A stretch of DNA of 63,485 nucleotides, from positions 1 through 63,485 of the forward strand of contig NZ_VTDM01000019.1 of NCBI RefSeq assembly GCF_015627105.1, read 5' to 3'. The notes under the pieces are model-generated. The model saw nothing but the letters and a program-made list of their open reading frames with translations, was not told the origin of the DNA and did not search any database. Position 1 is the first letter of the stretch, and each line of letters begins with the position of its first letter. Made by a program: the position numbers and the translations under genes. This document shows positions 7,684-17,908 of this stretch, in pieces. The DNA is from Acinetobacter baretiae (lineage in GTDB: Bacteria > Pseudomonadota > Gammaproteobacteria > Pseudomonadales > Moraxellaceae).

Positions 7684-9024
7684 ATGTCTATAAATTTAAA
7701 TGCTAAAAAAGCCACGAAAATCCATTTATTTAATTTTAAAGCAGTAACAATGCGCGCCTTTCATATGAGTTGGCTTGCTTTTTTTGTATGTTTCTTTGCA
7801 TGGTTTGCCTGTGCGCCTTTAATGCCTGTGATTGCAGGTGAATTTCATTTAACTAAAAATCAAATTGCCAATATTAATATTGCAGCAGTAGCTATCACCA
7901 TTTTAGTGCGTCTAATCGTTGGGCCATTATGCGATAAATATGGACCTCGTAAAACTTATACAGCTTTACTTTTGCTTGGCAGTATTCCTGTTTTTGGTGT
8001 CGCAGTATCAAACAATTATGAAACATTTTTATTTTTTAGATTACTCATTGGTGCAATTGGCGCAAGTTTTGTGGTGACTCAATACCATACTAGTATTATG
8101 TTTGCACCAAATGTTGTAGGTACTGCAAATGCAACATCTGCAGGTTGGGGTAATGCAGGAGGCGGTGCAACACAAGCCTTAATGCCACTATTGCTTTCTG
8201 CTATGGTCATGTTTGGTGTAGAACAAGCCATGGGCTGGAGAGCGGCTTTGGTTGTTCCGGGAATTATGATGTTAATTGTTGGTGCAATGTATTGGAAATA
8301 TACTCAAGATTGTCCACAAGGTAATTTTAAAGAACTTCGTGCACAAGGTGTTCATGTAGGAAGTGATAAAAAAGGGGGTATTGCCATATTAATGCATGCT
8401 GCAAAAAACTACCGTGTATGGGTTTTATTTATTGCATATGCCGCTTGTTTTGGCATTGAGATTTTTATTCATAATGTTGTGGCGATGTATTATGTGGAGC
8501 ATTTTCAATTTGGACTTAAAGAGGCAGGCTTAACAGCAGGAATTTTTGGTTTATTGGCACTGTTTGCACGTGCACTGGGTGGTATTGTTTCTGATCGTAT
8601 TGCCGTTAAAAAAGGCTTAGATGGCCGTACTAAAGTTTTATTTTTGATGATTGTTTTAGAAGGTGTTTTCTTAGTTGTATTTTCTCAAATGCAAACACCT
8701 ATGCTGGCTATTTTAAGTATGACCGTTTTTGCATTATTTACACATATGGCATGTGGTGCAACATATGCGCTTGTTCCTTTTATTGATCGAGGGGCTTTAG
8801 GCGGTGTTGCAGGTATTATTGGTGCAGGTGGCAATGTGGGTGCAGTTGCAGCAGGTTTTTTACTTAAAGGCATGTTAGATATTCAAACGTGTTTAATGGC
8901 ATTGGGTGGGCTCGTGATTGTGGCGGCCATTGCGGTATTAAGCATACGTTTTTCTGCTGAACATAAACAAAAAGAACAACAGTTATATGATCAAGCTGTG
9001 ATGGATCGAGATGCTGTAGCGTAA
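7684..9024 (+). CDS. narK: Nitrate/nitrite transporter, NarK/NasA type (MFS)
   Basis: A 446-residue major facilitator protein with about twelve hydrophobic segments. It carries nitrate/nitrite-porter family motifs: RLIVGPLCDKYGPRK in the loop after helix 2, the glycine-rich GWGNAGGGATQALMP at about residues 155-170, and the repeat-related GGVAGIIGAGGNVGAVAAGF at about 375-395. It would bring nitrate into the cell for assimilation. It is the first gene of the operon and follows a sigma-54 promoter and an ANTAR-type leader. The alternative name nasA is used for this role in some species, but here I reserve it for the reductase. Confidence 0.93.
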   Translation: MSINLNAKKATKIHLFNFKAVTMRAFHMSWLAFFVCFFAWFACAPLMPVIAGEFHLTKNQIANINIAAVAITILVRLIVGPLCDKYGPRKTYTALLLLGSIPVFGVAVSNNYETFLFFRLLIGAIGASFVVTQYHTSIMFAPNVVGTANATSAGWGNAGGGATQALMPLLLSAMVMFGVEQAMGWRAALVVPGIMMLIVGAMYWKYTQDCPQGNFKELRAQGVHVGSDKKGGIAILMHAAKNYRVWVLFIAYAACFGIEIFIHNVVAMYYVEHFQFGLKEAGLTAGIFGLLALFARALGGIVSDRIAVKKGLDGRTKVLFLMIVLEGVFLVVFSQMQTPMLAILSMTVFALFTHMACGATYALVPFIDRGALGGVAGIIGAGGNVGAVAAGFLLKGMLDIQTCLMALGGLVIVAAIAVLSIRFSAEHKQKEQQLYDQAVMDRDAVA

Positions 9025-9050
9025 CACAAACATAAACTAGGAGAATTACA

Positions 9051-11591
9051 ATGAAAATAGTGATGATTGGTTACGGTATGGTTGGGCATAAGTTTATCGA
9101 AACATTGCTTGAGCAAGCAGATGATACACTTGAGTTGACAATACTTGCCGAAGAACCGTATTTGGCCTATGACCGAGTTCATTTAAGCGAATATTTTGCA
9201 GGTAAAACTGTGAAAGATTTATCTTTAGCTCGGGCCGATTTTGCTGATGCGTATGGCATAGATTTACGCTTAAAAACCAAAGCGATTGCTATTGATACGC
9301 ATAAAAGAACAGTTATGACAGATGCAGGCGACAGTATAGATTATGACAAACTGGTTTTAGCAACAGGCTCTTATCCATTTGTGCCACCTATTACAGGTCA
9401 TGATCGAGAAAATTGTTTTGTATATCGAACTATAGATGATTTAGATGCCATTCGAGCTGCAAGTTGTACAGCTCAAAGCGGTGTTGTGATTGGGGGAGGA
9501 CTGCTTGGGTTAGAGGCTGCGAAAGCCTTAATGGATTTAAACCTAAAAACACATGTGGTTGAGTTTGCACCTAGATTAATGGCCGTACAAATTGATGATT
9601 TGGGTGGCAATATCTTACGCTCAAAAATTGAAGATTTGGGTGTTCAAGTTCATACACAAAAATCGACCTCTGTAATAGAGGCAGGGACTGTTTCAACACA
9701 TGTACTTCAGTTTGCAGATGGTTCAAGTTTAGAGGCAGATATTGTTTTATTTTCAGCAGGTATTCGCCCACGTGATGAGTTGGCTCGTCAAAGTGGCTTA
9801 ATGGTGGGCGAACGTGGTGGCATTGTGATTGATAACGATTGCCAAACGTCTGACCCACATATTTATGCAATTGGTGAGTGTGCGCTATGGCAAAGTAAAA
9901 TTTATGGGCTTGTTGCACCAGGCTATGATATGGCGCGCTTAACAGCAAAGCATATTATGAATGAGCCAACATCTGGTTTTACGGGTGCAGATATGAGCAC
10001 AAAACTGAAACTCATGGGGGTGGATGTTGCTTCGATTGGTGATGCACATGGTTTAACAAAACACAGCTTAAGTTATTTTTATGCAGATGAAGATGCAAAA
10101 ATTTATAAAAAAATTGTGGTTAATCAGCAAAAAAATAAATTATTAGGTGCAGTTTTAGTTGGCTGTGCTAAAGAATATCATGATCTTTTACAAATGATGC
10201 TTAATGAGTCAGCACTGCCTGAACATCCTGAACACTTAATTATGCCAAATGCTTCAGCTACAACGTCAAAAGTAGGTGCAAGCGGAATTGACCTATTGCC
10301 AGATACTGCGGTGATATGCTCATGTAATAATGTGTCTAAATCTGATATTTGTACAGCGATTGCAGATGGTTCAACTTCACTCGGTGCATTAAAAAAATGT
10401 ACTAAAGCGGCAACCGCATGTGGTGGTTGTACAGCACTAGTAACACAAGTATTAAAAGCTGAACTACAGCGACAAGGCGTTACAGTCAATAATAATCTGT
10501 GTGAACATTTTGCTTATTCACGACAAGAGTTATATCACTTGATTCGTGTCAATGAGATCAAAAGCTTTGATGAGTTAATCATACAGCATGGTCATGGTTT
10601 GGGCTGTGATATCTGTAAACCGACAGTCGCAAATATACTTGCATCATGTTGGAATGATTTTGTATTGAAACCATCTCATGCAGGGTTACAAGATAGTAAT
10701 GACTATTATTTGGGTAATATTCAAAAAGATGGCTCTTATTCGATTGTACCTCGTATCGCAGGTGGTGAAATTACCCCAGATGGTTTAATTACGATTGGTC
10801 AAATTGCGAAAGAGTATCAACTGTATACCAAAATTACAGGGGGTCAGCGAATTGATTTATTTGGTGCACAAGTGCATCAACTACCTGAAATTTGGGAAAA
10901 GCTAATTCAAGCAGGATTTGAGTCTGGTCATGCGTATGGCAAATCATTACGAACAGTAAAGTCATGTGTTGGCAGTACATGGTGTCGTTATGGAGTTGAT
11001 GATTCAGTGGCTTTGGCAATCTTTTTAGAAAATAGATATAAAGGCTTACGCTCTCCACATAAACTCAAAATGGCAGTGTCTGGCTGTACCCGTGAGTGTG
11101 CTGAAGCACAAGGTAAAGATGTAGGGGTAATTGCCACAGAAAAAGGCTGGAATTTATATGTATGTGGCAATGGTGGAATGAAACCACGGCATGCAGAGCT
11201 TTTGGTGTCTGATTTGGATACACCAACTTTGATTCGTTATATTGATCGGTTTTTTATGTTTTATATTCAAACAGCTGATCGTTTACAACGTACTAGTGTT
11301 TGGCGTGACAATTTAGAAGGTGGACTGGCTTATTTAAAATCTGTAATTGTTGATGATGCGTTAGGTCTAGCACATGAACTTGAACAGCGCATGCAACATG
11401 TTGTTGGTACGTATCAAGATGAATGGCGTACAGCTATAGAAAGCCCAGAAATTCGTCAGCGTTTTAAAACCTTTATTAATGCACCAATACAAAGTGATCC
11501 AAATATTCAGTTTACTCAAGTACGTGGCCAAATTCGTCCAAAAACACAACTTGAGCGCCATGCAAGTCATATTCCAATGGTAGAGGCATAA
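9051..11591 (+). CDS. nirB: Assimilatory nitrite reductase [NAD(P)H], large subunit
   Basis: NirB reduces nitrite to ammonium in the cytoplasm using NAD(P)H, FAD, Fe-S and siroheme. The 846 residues fit the family. In order: an FAD/NAD(P) oxidoreductase domain (1-400, with GYGMVGHKFIE and GGGLLGLEAAKAL), a BFD-like [2Fe-2S] domain (about 421-475, CSCNNVSK and CGGC), a second small Cys-containing region near 520 (CDICKP), and the sulfite/nitrite reductase ferredoxin-like and siroheme/[4Fe-4S] domains. The latter's ligands are in SCVGSTWC (about 638-645) and SGCTREC (about 676-682). AGGAG precedes the ATG. It lies 26 bases after narK and abuts the next gene. Confidence 0.96.
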   Translation: MKIVMIGYGMVGHKFIETLLEQADDTLELTILAEEPYLAYDRVHLSEYFAGKTVKDLSLARADFADAYGIDLRLKTKAIAIDTHKRTVMTDAGDSIDYDKLVLATGSYPFVPPITGHDRENCFVYRTIDDLDAIRAASCTAQSGVVIGGGLLGLEAAKALMDLNLKTHVVEFAPRLMAVQIDDLGGNILRSKIEDLGVQVHTQKSTSVIEAGTVSTHVLQFADGSSLEADIVLFSAGIRPRDELARQSGLMVGERGGIVIDNDCQTSDPHIYAIGECALWQSKIYGLVAPGYDMARLTAKHIMNEPTSGFTGADMSTKLKLMGVDVASIGDAHGLTKHSLSYFYADEDAKIYKKIVVNQQKNKLLGAVLVGCAKEYHDLLQMMLNESALPEHPEHLIMPNASATTSKVGASGIDLLPDTAVICSCNNVSKSDICTAIADGSTSLGALKKCTKAATACGGCTALVTQVLKAELQRQGVTVNNNLCEHFAYSRQELYHLIRVNEIKSFDELIIQHGHGLGCDICKPTVANILASCWNDFVLKPSHAGLQDSNDYYLGNIQKDGSYSIVPRIAGGEITPDGLITIGQIAKEYQLYTKITGGQRIDLFGAQVHQLPEIWEKLIQAGFESGHAYGKSLRTVKSCVGSTWCRYGVDDSVALAIFLENRYKGLRSPHKLKMAVSGCTRECAEAQGKDVGVIATEKGWNLYVCGNGGMKPRHAELLVSDLDTPTLIRYIDRFFMFYIQTADRLQRTSVWRDNLEGGLAYLKSVIVDDALGLAHELEQRMQHVVGTYQDEWRTAIESPEIRQRFKTFINAPIQSDPNIQFTQVRGQIRPKTQLERHASHIPMVEA

Positions 11592-13205
11592 ATGATGAAC
11601 ACATTACAAGACAATGTCGCTTTAGAGTGGGTTGAAATTTGTGCTTTAGATGACATCACACCCAATACAGGGGTTGGTGTTTTAGTTGGTCAAGAGCAAA
11701 TGGCATTATTTCGTGTAGGTCATGAACAAAGAGTGTATGCATTAAGCAATCAAGATCCATTTAGTCAATCTTTTGTGATGTCACGCGGCATTATTGGCGA
11801 TATACAAGGTGAGCGTGTCATTGCATCGCCAATTTATAAACAGCATTTTAGTTTAGTTACAGGCCGTTGTTTAGAAGATAGCGAGCAACGGTTACAGTCT
11901 TTTCCAACCAAAGTAGAGGATGGCCGAGTATATATTTGTCCGCATGCAAAAAAAGCATACATGACCAATCAAACATCAACATCGCACCAGTTAAAATTGG
12001 TATTGGTTGGAAATGGTTTGGCTGGTATGCGCTGTTTAGAAGATCTATTAGATATGGCACCAGATCGTTATCACATCACTGTTATTGGTGCAGAACCTAG
12101 AGGAAATTATAACCGTATCATGCTCTCTCCTGTTTTATCAGGCGATAAAACAATGGATGACATTATGTTGCATTCACCACAATGGTATCAAGATCGTGGT
12201 ATTCGTTTAATTATAGGAGATGCTGTCCTTCAAATAGATCGAGCTAAAAAACAATTACATACTGAGCAAGGGCTTGTGGTTGATTATGATCGAATGATTT
12301 TAGCCACAGGCTCAACACCTTTTATTCCACCCATATTAGGGACTGATTTAAAAGGCGTCATGAGTTTTAGAGATATTGATGATGTAGACCAAATGTTGCA
12401 TTACGCAAAGCATCATCAACATGCGGTGGTGGTCGGTGGAGGACTTTTAGGTTTAGAAGCAGCCTATGGTTTAAAACAACAAGGAATGAATGTCACGGTA
12501 TTACATTTGACAGATCGTATTATGAACCGTCAATTAGATGCACGTGCAAGTGCATTGTTACAAGCCAGTATTGAAGCAAAAGGCATTCAGGTGATAACAG
12601 GTGTATCAACTGAATACTTAGAAGGAAATGATGGGCATGTGACCAAAGTGCATTTGAAGTCTGGTCAAGTGATTGATACTGATTTAGTGGTTTTTGCTGT
12701 AGGTATACGTCCCAATATAGCATTAGCACAGCAAGCAGGTTTGTATTGTCAGCGAGGTGTCATTGTTAATGATACGATGCAAACATTCGACCCTAGTATA
12801 TATGCAGTCGGTGAATGCATTGAACATCGAAAGCAAACCTTTGGCTTAGTTGAGCCATTGTGGGGACAAGCATTTATTTGTGCCAATCAATTGGCAGAGC
12901 GTGGGGGGATGACTTTTAAATCACCTACTGTACCAACACAACTCAAAGTAAGTGGATGCGATGTATTTTCAGCTGGCAATATTGAGCCTACAGGTGATGT
13001 TGAAAATATTATTTTAAATGATGAAAAAAGACAGGTGTATAAACGTATTATTATTCAGAATGATCAGATTATTGGTGCAGTGTTATTTGGTGATACTGAA
13101 GATGGCGCATGGTATGCAGAGTTAATTGCAGACCAAACAGTAATTCGAGATATTCGTCATAAATTATTGTTTGGGCGTGATTTTGCAATGAAACAAGCCA
13201 GCTAA
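11592..13205 (+). CDS. NirD-like Rieske domain fused to FAD-dependent NAD(P)H oxidoreductase
   Basis: Residues about 8-118 match the nitrite reductase small subunit NirD (DPFSQSFVMSRGIIGD, ASPIYKQHFSLVTGRCLED), a Rieske-like fold that, as in other NirD proteins, lacks the Cys-His iron ligands. Residues about 130-537 are an FAD/NAD(P) oxidoreductase of the NirB N-terminal/NADH-rubredoxin reductase type: VLVGNGLAGMRCLEDL for FAD, VVVGGGLLGLEAAYGL for NAD(P). NirD is normally a stand-alone protein of about 110 residues. The ATG directly follows the nirB stop, with AGAGG inside nirB as ribosome binding site. I infer it serves NirB through its NirD part and may feed electrons to the following NasA, which has no separate reductase here. 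Confidence 0.85.
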   Translation: MMNTLQDNVALEWVEICALDDITPNTGVGVLVGQEQMALFRVGHEQRVYALSNQDPFSQSFVMSRGIIGDIQGERVIASPIYKQHFSLVTGRCLEDSEQRLQSFPTKVEDGRVYICPHAKKAYMTNQTSTSHQLKLVLVGNGLAGMRCLEDLLDMAPDRYHITVIGAEPRGNYNRIMLSPVLSGDKTMDDIMLHSPQWYQDRGIRLIIGDAVLQIDRAKKQLHTEQGLVVDYDRMILATGSTPFIPPILGTDLKGVMSFRDIDDVDQMLHYAKHHQHAVVVGGGLLGLEAAYGLKQQGMNVTVLHLTDRIMNRQLDARASALLQASIEAKGIQVITGVSTEYLEGNDGHVTKVHLKSGQVIDTDLVVFAVGIRPNIALAQQAGLYCQRGVIVNDTMQTFDPSIYAVGECIEHRKQTFGLVEPLWGQAFICANQLAERGGMTFKSPTVPTQLKVSGCDVFSAGNIEPTGDVENIILNDEKRQVYKRIIIQNDQIIGAVLFGDTEDGAWYAELIADQTVIRDIRHKLLFGRDFAMKQAS

Positions 13206-13231
13206 TTGATGTAACTCTAAATGAGGAATGC

Positions 13232-16009
13232 ATGATGACATCAATTTCAGTATTGAATATACAAGACCCGAAAGCCACTACTACACACACAACATGTCCA
13301 TATTGTGGAGTAGGGTGTGGGGTAATTGCAGATGTTATTTCTGATACTACAACAGGCATGAAGCTGATTGTCAAAGGTGACCCTCATCATCCTTCTAATT
13401 TAGGTAAACTCTGTATTAAAGGAAGTCATTTAGCAGATACCGTGGGTTTGAGTCGTCGAGTGCTTCATCCGCAAGTTGGACGACATTTACAACGTCAACC
13501 CACCACATGGTCAGATGCAGTGACACAAATTGCTGAAAAATTTACTGCATGTATAGAGCAATATGGGCCAGAGAGTATTGCTTTTTATGTATCAGGTCAG
13601 TTGCTTACTGAAGACTATTATGTGGTGAATAAATTTGTAAAAGGCTACTTAGGTACAGCCAATATTGATACTAATTCACGCTTATGTATGTCATCTGCTG
13701 TAGCAGCACATAAACGCAGTTTTGGTGAAGATATTGTACCTGCCAGTTATGTTGATTTTGAGCATACTGAAATGGTGGTGTTGGTGGGATCAAATACCGC
13801 ATGGTGTCATCCCATTTTATTTCAACGCATTATGCAGGCTAAACAACAAAATAATATTTTTTTGGTAGTGATTGACCCACGCTTTACCGCCACATGTGAA
13901 AGTGCAGATCTACATTTGCCAATTTTACCAGGGCAAGATGTTTGTCTTTTTAATGGTTTATTACAATATCTCATACATCATGGCCATCAAGATCATGCGT
14001 TTGTACAATCTATGACAGATGACCTTCAAAAGGCCATACTTGCAAGCGAAAATGAATCTGATCTTGCGAAAGTTTCAGTAAAAACAGGCATTTCAATTGA
14101 CAGTTTAATACAATTTTATGAAAAATTTGCCCATACTGGAAAAGTAATAACGTTGTTTTCTATGGGTGTAAATCAATCTTCACAAGGTGTGAATAAAGCC
14201 AATAGCATTATTAACTGTCATTTAATTACAGGAAAAATTGGTAAACTTGGGTCAGCGCCTTTTTCAATGACTGGGCAACCCAATGCTATGGGCGGGCGAG
14301 AAGTTGGTGGTCTATCTAATATGCTTGCTGCACATTTAGATTTAGATAATGTGGAACATCAAACCCTTGTACAAGAGTTTTGGCAAAGCCCAAATATTGC
14401 ACACCATGCTGGGTTAAAAGCAGTTGACTTATTTCAAGCGGTTGAGCGGGGTGATATTAAAGCCATTTGGATTATGGCTACAAATCCTGTGGTAAGTTTA
14501 CCTGATGCTGATCAAGTGAAGCGAGCACTTGCACAATGTGAATGTGTTATTGTTTCTGATATTTGCCAAGATACAGATACAACAACATATGCAGATATTG
14601 TATTGCCTGCCTTAGGTTGGGGTGAAAAAGATGGTACCGTCACCAATTCTGAACGCCGTATTTCCAGACAGCGCGCATTTTTACCTGCACCTGAGCAAGC
14701 CAAAGCTGATTGGTGGGCAATTTGTGAAGTTGCAAAGAAGATGGGTTTTTCAGGTTTTGACTTTAAAAATAGCCATGAAATTTTTATAGAACACGCAAAA
14801 CTTACAGCCTATAAAAATACAGCACTTCATCAACATACATCTACAGCTTATTTTAGATATTTAAATTTAGCAGGATTAACAACACTCAACTTAACAGAGT
14901 ATGACGAGCTAACACCAATACAGTGGCCTGTGTGGGAAAATCATACATTACAGACCAATATAGAACAATTATATGGCTCATCAGGGCGTTTTAGTCATGC
15001 CAATGGTCGAGCAAAATTTATTGCAACGCCTGTAATTGATCCTGTACACCAAATGACTGAAGAATATCCGCTGATATTAAATACAGGTCGTGTTAGAGAT
15101 CAGTGGCATACCATGACAAGAACAGGGTTATCTGCCAATTTAACCCATCATTTAAGTGAGCCTTATTGTGAAATACATGCTCAAGATGCTTTAAAATATG
15201 GTGTACAACATGATGGCTTAGTTCAAGTGAAGTCTGCATGGGGGCAGTGTGTTTTACGAGTGAAAGTCAGTGCCAATATACGCCGTGGTCAAGTTTTTGT
15301 TCCTATTCATTGGAATGACCAATTTGCATCTGATGCACGTATTGGGCAAGTGGTGAACCCTGTAGTAGATGCCATTTCTGGCGAACCTGAATTTAAACAT
15401 ACACCTATTGGAATTCAAAATTTTCAGTGTGAATGGTATGGCACATTATATGTAAACGCTCAATTTCATACACATATTGAACGTTTTATTCAAAGCGTCA
15501 CATGGTGGGTAAAAATTGCAGCGACTCCTGCTATACGCTATGAGCTTGCTGATCGAAAACCACTACACCAAATGGTAAGTCATTTAAAAGCGTATTTAGA
15601 TTTTCAAGATGAAGCATTTGAATGGTTAAATTTAGATGATGCATCAGCTCAAATGAGCCATACAGTCATATTATATAAAAATCAGCTGGTTGCTACATTA
15701 TATATTGCACATCAAACACAATTACCTGATCGTACATGGTTAAATACATTATTTAAACGTCAACGCTTAGGTGCAATGCATCGTAAATCACTTTTAGCAG
15801 GTCAAGCGATGTCAATGACAGCAACAGAAGGGCCATTGGTGTGTAGCTGTTTTAAAGTGGGTAAATTACGCATTATAGAAACGATTAAAAGCAAAAAATT
15901 AACACATGAAAAAGAAGTCACAGCGTGTTTAAAAGCAGGTGGTAATTGTGGCTCATGTTTACCTGAAATTAGAGGTTTAATCAAAGCATGTGTACAAGAA
16001 CAATCATGA
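13232..16009 (+). CDS. nasA: Assimilatory nitrate reductase catalytic subunit
   Basis: A cytoplasmic bis-MGD molybdoenzyme that reduces nitrate to nitrite. In the 925 residues, an N-terminal [4Fe-4S] motif has Cys22, Cys25 and Cys29 (CPYCGVGCGV) plus the later GKLCIKG. The long molybdopterin oxidoreductase domain follows, with TNSRLCMSSAVAAHKRSFGE and the GQPNAMGGREVGG signature. Then come the molybdopterin dinucleotide-binding domain (about 600-730) and a C-terminal BFD-like [2Fe-2S] domain starting near residue 870 (VCSCF, then GGNCGSCLPEI). There is no twin-arginine signal, so the enzyme is assimilatory rather than periplasmic. GAGGA precedes the ATG. The stop overlaps the mobA start. Confidence 0.96.
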   Translation: MMTSISVLNIQDPKATTTHTTCPYCGVGCGVIADVISDTTTGMKLIVKGDPHHPSNLGKLCIKGSHLADTVGLSRRVLHPQVGRHLQRQPTTWSDAVTQIAEKFTACIEQYGPESIAFYVSGQLLTEDYYVVNKFVKGYLGTANIDTNSRLCMSSAVAAHKRSFGEDIVPASYVDFEHTEMVVLVGSNTAWCHPILFQRIMQAKQQNNIFLVVIDPRFTATCESADLHLPILPGQDVCLFNGLLQYLIHHGHQDHAFVQSMTDDLQKAILASENESDLAKVSVKTGISIDSLIQFYEKFAHTGKVITLFSMGVNQSSQGVNKANSIINCHLITGKIGKLGSAPFSMTGQPNAMGGREVGGLSNMLAAHLDLDNVEHQTLVQEFWQSPNIAHHAGLKAVDLFQAVERGDIKAIWIMATNPVVSLPDADQVKRALAQCECVIVSDICQDTDTTTYADIVLPALGWGEKDGTVTNSERRISRQRAFLPAPEQAKADWWAICEVAKKMGFSGFDFKNSHEIFIEHAKLTAYKNTALHQHTSTAYFRYLNLAGLTTLNLTEYDELTPIQWPVWENHTLQTNIEQLYGSSGRFSHANGRAKFIATPVIDPVHQMTEEYPLILNTGRVRDQWHTMTRTGLSANLTHHLSEPYCEIHAQDALKYGVQHDGLVQVKSAWGQCVLRVKVSANIRRGQVFVPIHWNDQFASDARIGQVVNPVVDAISGEPEFKHTPIGIQNFQCEWYGTLYVNAQFHTHIERFIQSVTWWVKIAATPAIRYELADRKPLHQMVSHLKAYLDFQDEAFEWLNLDDASAQMSHTVILYKNQLVATLYIAHQTQLPDRTWLNTLFKRQRLGAMHRKSLLAGQAMSMTATEGPLVCSCFKVGKLRIIETIKSKKLTHEKEVTACLKAGGNCGSCLPEIRGLIKACVQEQS

Positions 16010-16605
16010 GTAATACAGACATAGAGGCTGTGATTTTAGCGGGTGGACAGGCTCAAAGAATGGCGGGTGTAAATAAACTATTACAATGCTTTGATGGTCA
16101 AATTCAACTGACTAAAATTTATCAGCAGTTATCGCATACGGTATCTAAGATTTGGGTCAATAGTCATCGAGATGTAGCGCTATATCAAGATTTGATTCCA
16201 AATATTCATGTTTTTCATGATGATGTTGATGGTTTTTTAGGGCCATTAATGGGTATAAAAACCGCATGGTCATATATTCAATCAGATTATATTTTATTTA
16301 TTCCTTGTGATGTGACATATATTCCAACAGATATTGTGCTGTTATTGCATCAAAAAATGACACAATGTTTAGGCACAAATGTAGTGTATTTAGAAATGAA
16401 TGGAACACCTTTATATCCATTTTGTTTAATGCATCGGTCAAGTAAGGCAGTTATTGATCAGCAATTGCTGAATAAAAAATATGCATTAAAGCAGTGTTTT
16501 CAACAATTAAATGCTCAAACCATACAGGTAGAACACACAGGCATAAATTTTCATAGTATTAACTCATGGGATGAGTTACAACAATATCAAACATGGCGTG
16601 ACTAA
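16006..16605 (+). CDS. mobA: Molybdenum cofactor guanylyltransferase MobA
   Basis: MobA attaches GMP to the molybdenum cofactor to make the MGD form needed by NasA. The start is ATG 16006, whose ATGA overlaps the nasA stop, giving 199 residues. The nucleotidyltransferase signature is present as VILAGGQAQRMAGVNK, a variant of LAGGxxxRMGGxDK, followed by FLGPLMGIKTAW and the metal-site region FIPCDVTYIP. The N-terminal motif departs from the consensus (A for the third G, N for D), so the assignment rests on motif order, length and operon context. Confidence 0.85.
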   Translation: MSNTDIEAVILAGGQAQRMAGVNKLLQCFDGQIQLTKIYQQLSHTVSKIWVNSHRDVALYQDLIPNIHVFHDDVDGFLGPLMGIKTAWSYIQSDYILFIPCDVTYIPTDIVLLLHQKMTQCLGTNVVYLEMNGTPLYPFCLMHRSSKAVIDQQLLNKKYALKQCFQQLNAQTIQVEHTGINFHSINSWDELQQYQTWRD

Positions 16606-16631
16606 CGTTTTCAAAGCATATAGGGGCCTGA

Positions 16632-17651
16632 ATGAATAGTGCAATGCATATAGCGCAACACACTGCTTTGATTGATCAATATGGTCGTCAAAAACGCAAG
16701 TTAAGGTTATCTATTACAGATCGCTGTAATTTTAAATGCAGCTATTGTATGCCTGAACATCCAAAATGGATTAAAAAACATAAATTACTCAGCTTTGATG
16801 CACTATATCAATTTTGCCAATTTATGGTACAGCGTGGTATTGAACAAATTCGTATTACAGGGGGAGAACCTTTAATGCGCCAAGGGGTGGTTGAATTTAT
16901 TGCTCAATTACAATCTTTGAGGTCACTCGGTTTAAAACGTATTTCTATGACAACCAATGGTCATTATTTAGCTCAACATGCTTTAGCATTAAAACAAGCA
17001 GGATTAGATGATCTAAATGTTAGTTTAGACAGTTTAGATGAAGATCAATTTAAACAACTCACACAAAAAGAGATACAACCTGTTTTAGCAGGAATTGCAC
17101 AAGCACAACGTGTTGGGCTGGTGGTGAAAGTGAATTGTGTATTAATCAAAAATTGCAATGAAAATCAAATTATACCGCTTGTACATTGGGCAAAGCATCA
17201 GCAAATTGAATTACGTTTTATTGAATTTATGCCTTTAGATGGGGATCAAAAATGGTCAGTGACAGATGTTGTCACAGAGCAAGAGATTTTAAATGAGTTA
17301 GCAACCGCATTCCATCAAATTGATATGATTCAACAAATGAATAATCCTGCACGTCAATATAGTATTGATGGCACAGTGATTGGCATTATTTCAACCATTA
17401 GTCATTCATTTTGTCATCAATGCGATCGCTTGCGTTTAACAGCAGAAGGTGAGTTTTATAACTGTTTATTTGCCAAAAAAGGCTTAAATATTAAATATCT
17501 TTTAGATCATTTAACGCCTCAAAATACAACACAAACAGAGTTAGAGGCACAGCTTTTGCAAGCGATTTGGTCAAAAGCACAAGGTTTTTCAGAAATTCAA
17601 GCACAACAACCACGTGTAAGAAAAATTAGTATGCATATGATGGGAGGATAA
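16632..17651 (+). CDS. moaA: GTP 3',8-cyclase MoaA
   Basis: A radical SAM enzyme that, with MoaC, converts GTP into cyclic pyranopterin monophosphate, the first step of molybdenum cofactor synthesis. The radical-SAM cluster ligands are Cys32, Cys36 and Cys39 (DRCNFKCSYCMPE), followed by ITGGEPLMR. The C-terminal second cluster is given by FCHQCDRLRLT and the downstream NCLF Cys. The length of 339 is usual. The C-terminus ends with GG, as MoaA proteins commonly do. The next gene, moaD, starts one base after the stop. Confidence 0.96.
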   Translation: MNSAMHIAQHTALIDQYGRQKRKLRLSITDRCNFKCSYCMPEHPKWIKKHKLLSFDALYQFCQFMVQRGIEQIRITGGEPLMRQGVVEFIAQLQSLRSLGLKRISMTTNGHYLAQHALALKQAGLDDLNVSLDSLDEDQFKQLTQKEIQPVLAGIAQAQRVGLVVKVNCVLIKNCNENQIIPLVHWAKHQQIELRFIEFMPLDGDQKWSVTDVVTEQEILNELATAFHQIDMIQQMNNPARQYSIDGTVIGIISTISHSFCHQCDRLRLTAEGEFYNCLFAKKGLNIKYLLDHLTPQNTTQTELEAQLLQAIWSKAQGFSEIQAQQPRVRKISMHMMGG

Positions 17652-17652
17652 T

Positions 17653-17904
17653 ATGACAACCATAACAGTAAATATTGAAACATATGGTGTGGTTAAAACC
17701 GTATTACCATCAACTTTGAGTCTTATGTTTAATCAAGGGAATGATGTATACACTATTTTAAAACAAATCGGTTTAGATTACCCAAAAAGCATGTCTTTAT
17801 TAGAACAATGTGCATGTGCCATGGGTGATGAAATAATCTCACGCTCTACTGTCCTTAATACCGACTGTACTTTGGTGCTTTTATCTCCTGTTGCAGGAGG
17901 TTAA
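17653..17904 (+). CDS. moaD: Molybdopterin synthase sulfur carrier subunit MoaD
   Basis: The 83-residue ubiquitin-like protein ends in the required Gly-Gly (SPVAGG), whose C-terminus becomes a thiocarboxylate that donates sulfur to precursor Z. The preceding segment (DCTLVLLSPVAGG) is typical of MoaD. It lies between moaA and moaE, and the AGGAGG coding for its last residues doubles as the moaE ribosome binding site. No moeB adenylating enzyme is in the window. Confidence 0.93.
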   Translation: MTTITVNIETYGVVKTVLPSTLSLMFNQGNDVYTILKQIGLDYPKSMSLLEQCACAMGDEIISRSTVLNTDCTLVLLSPVAGG

Positions 17905-17908
17905 TATT

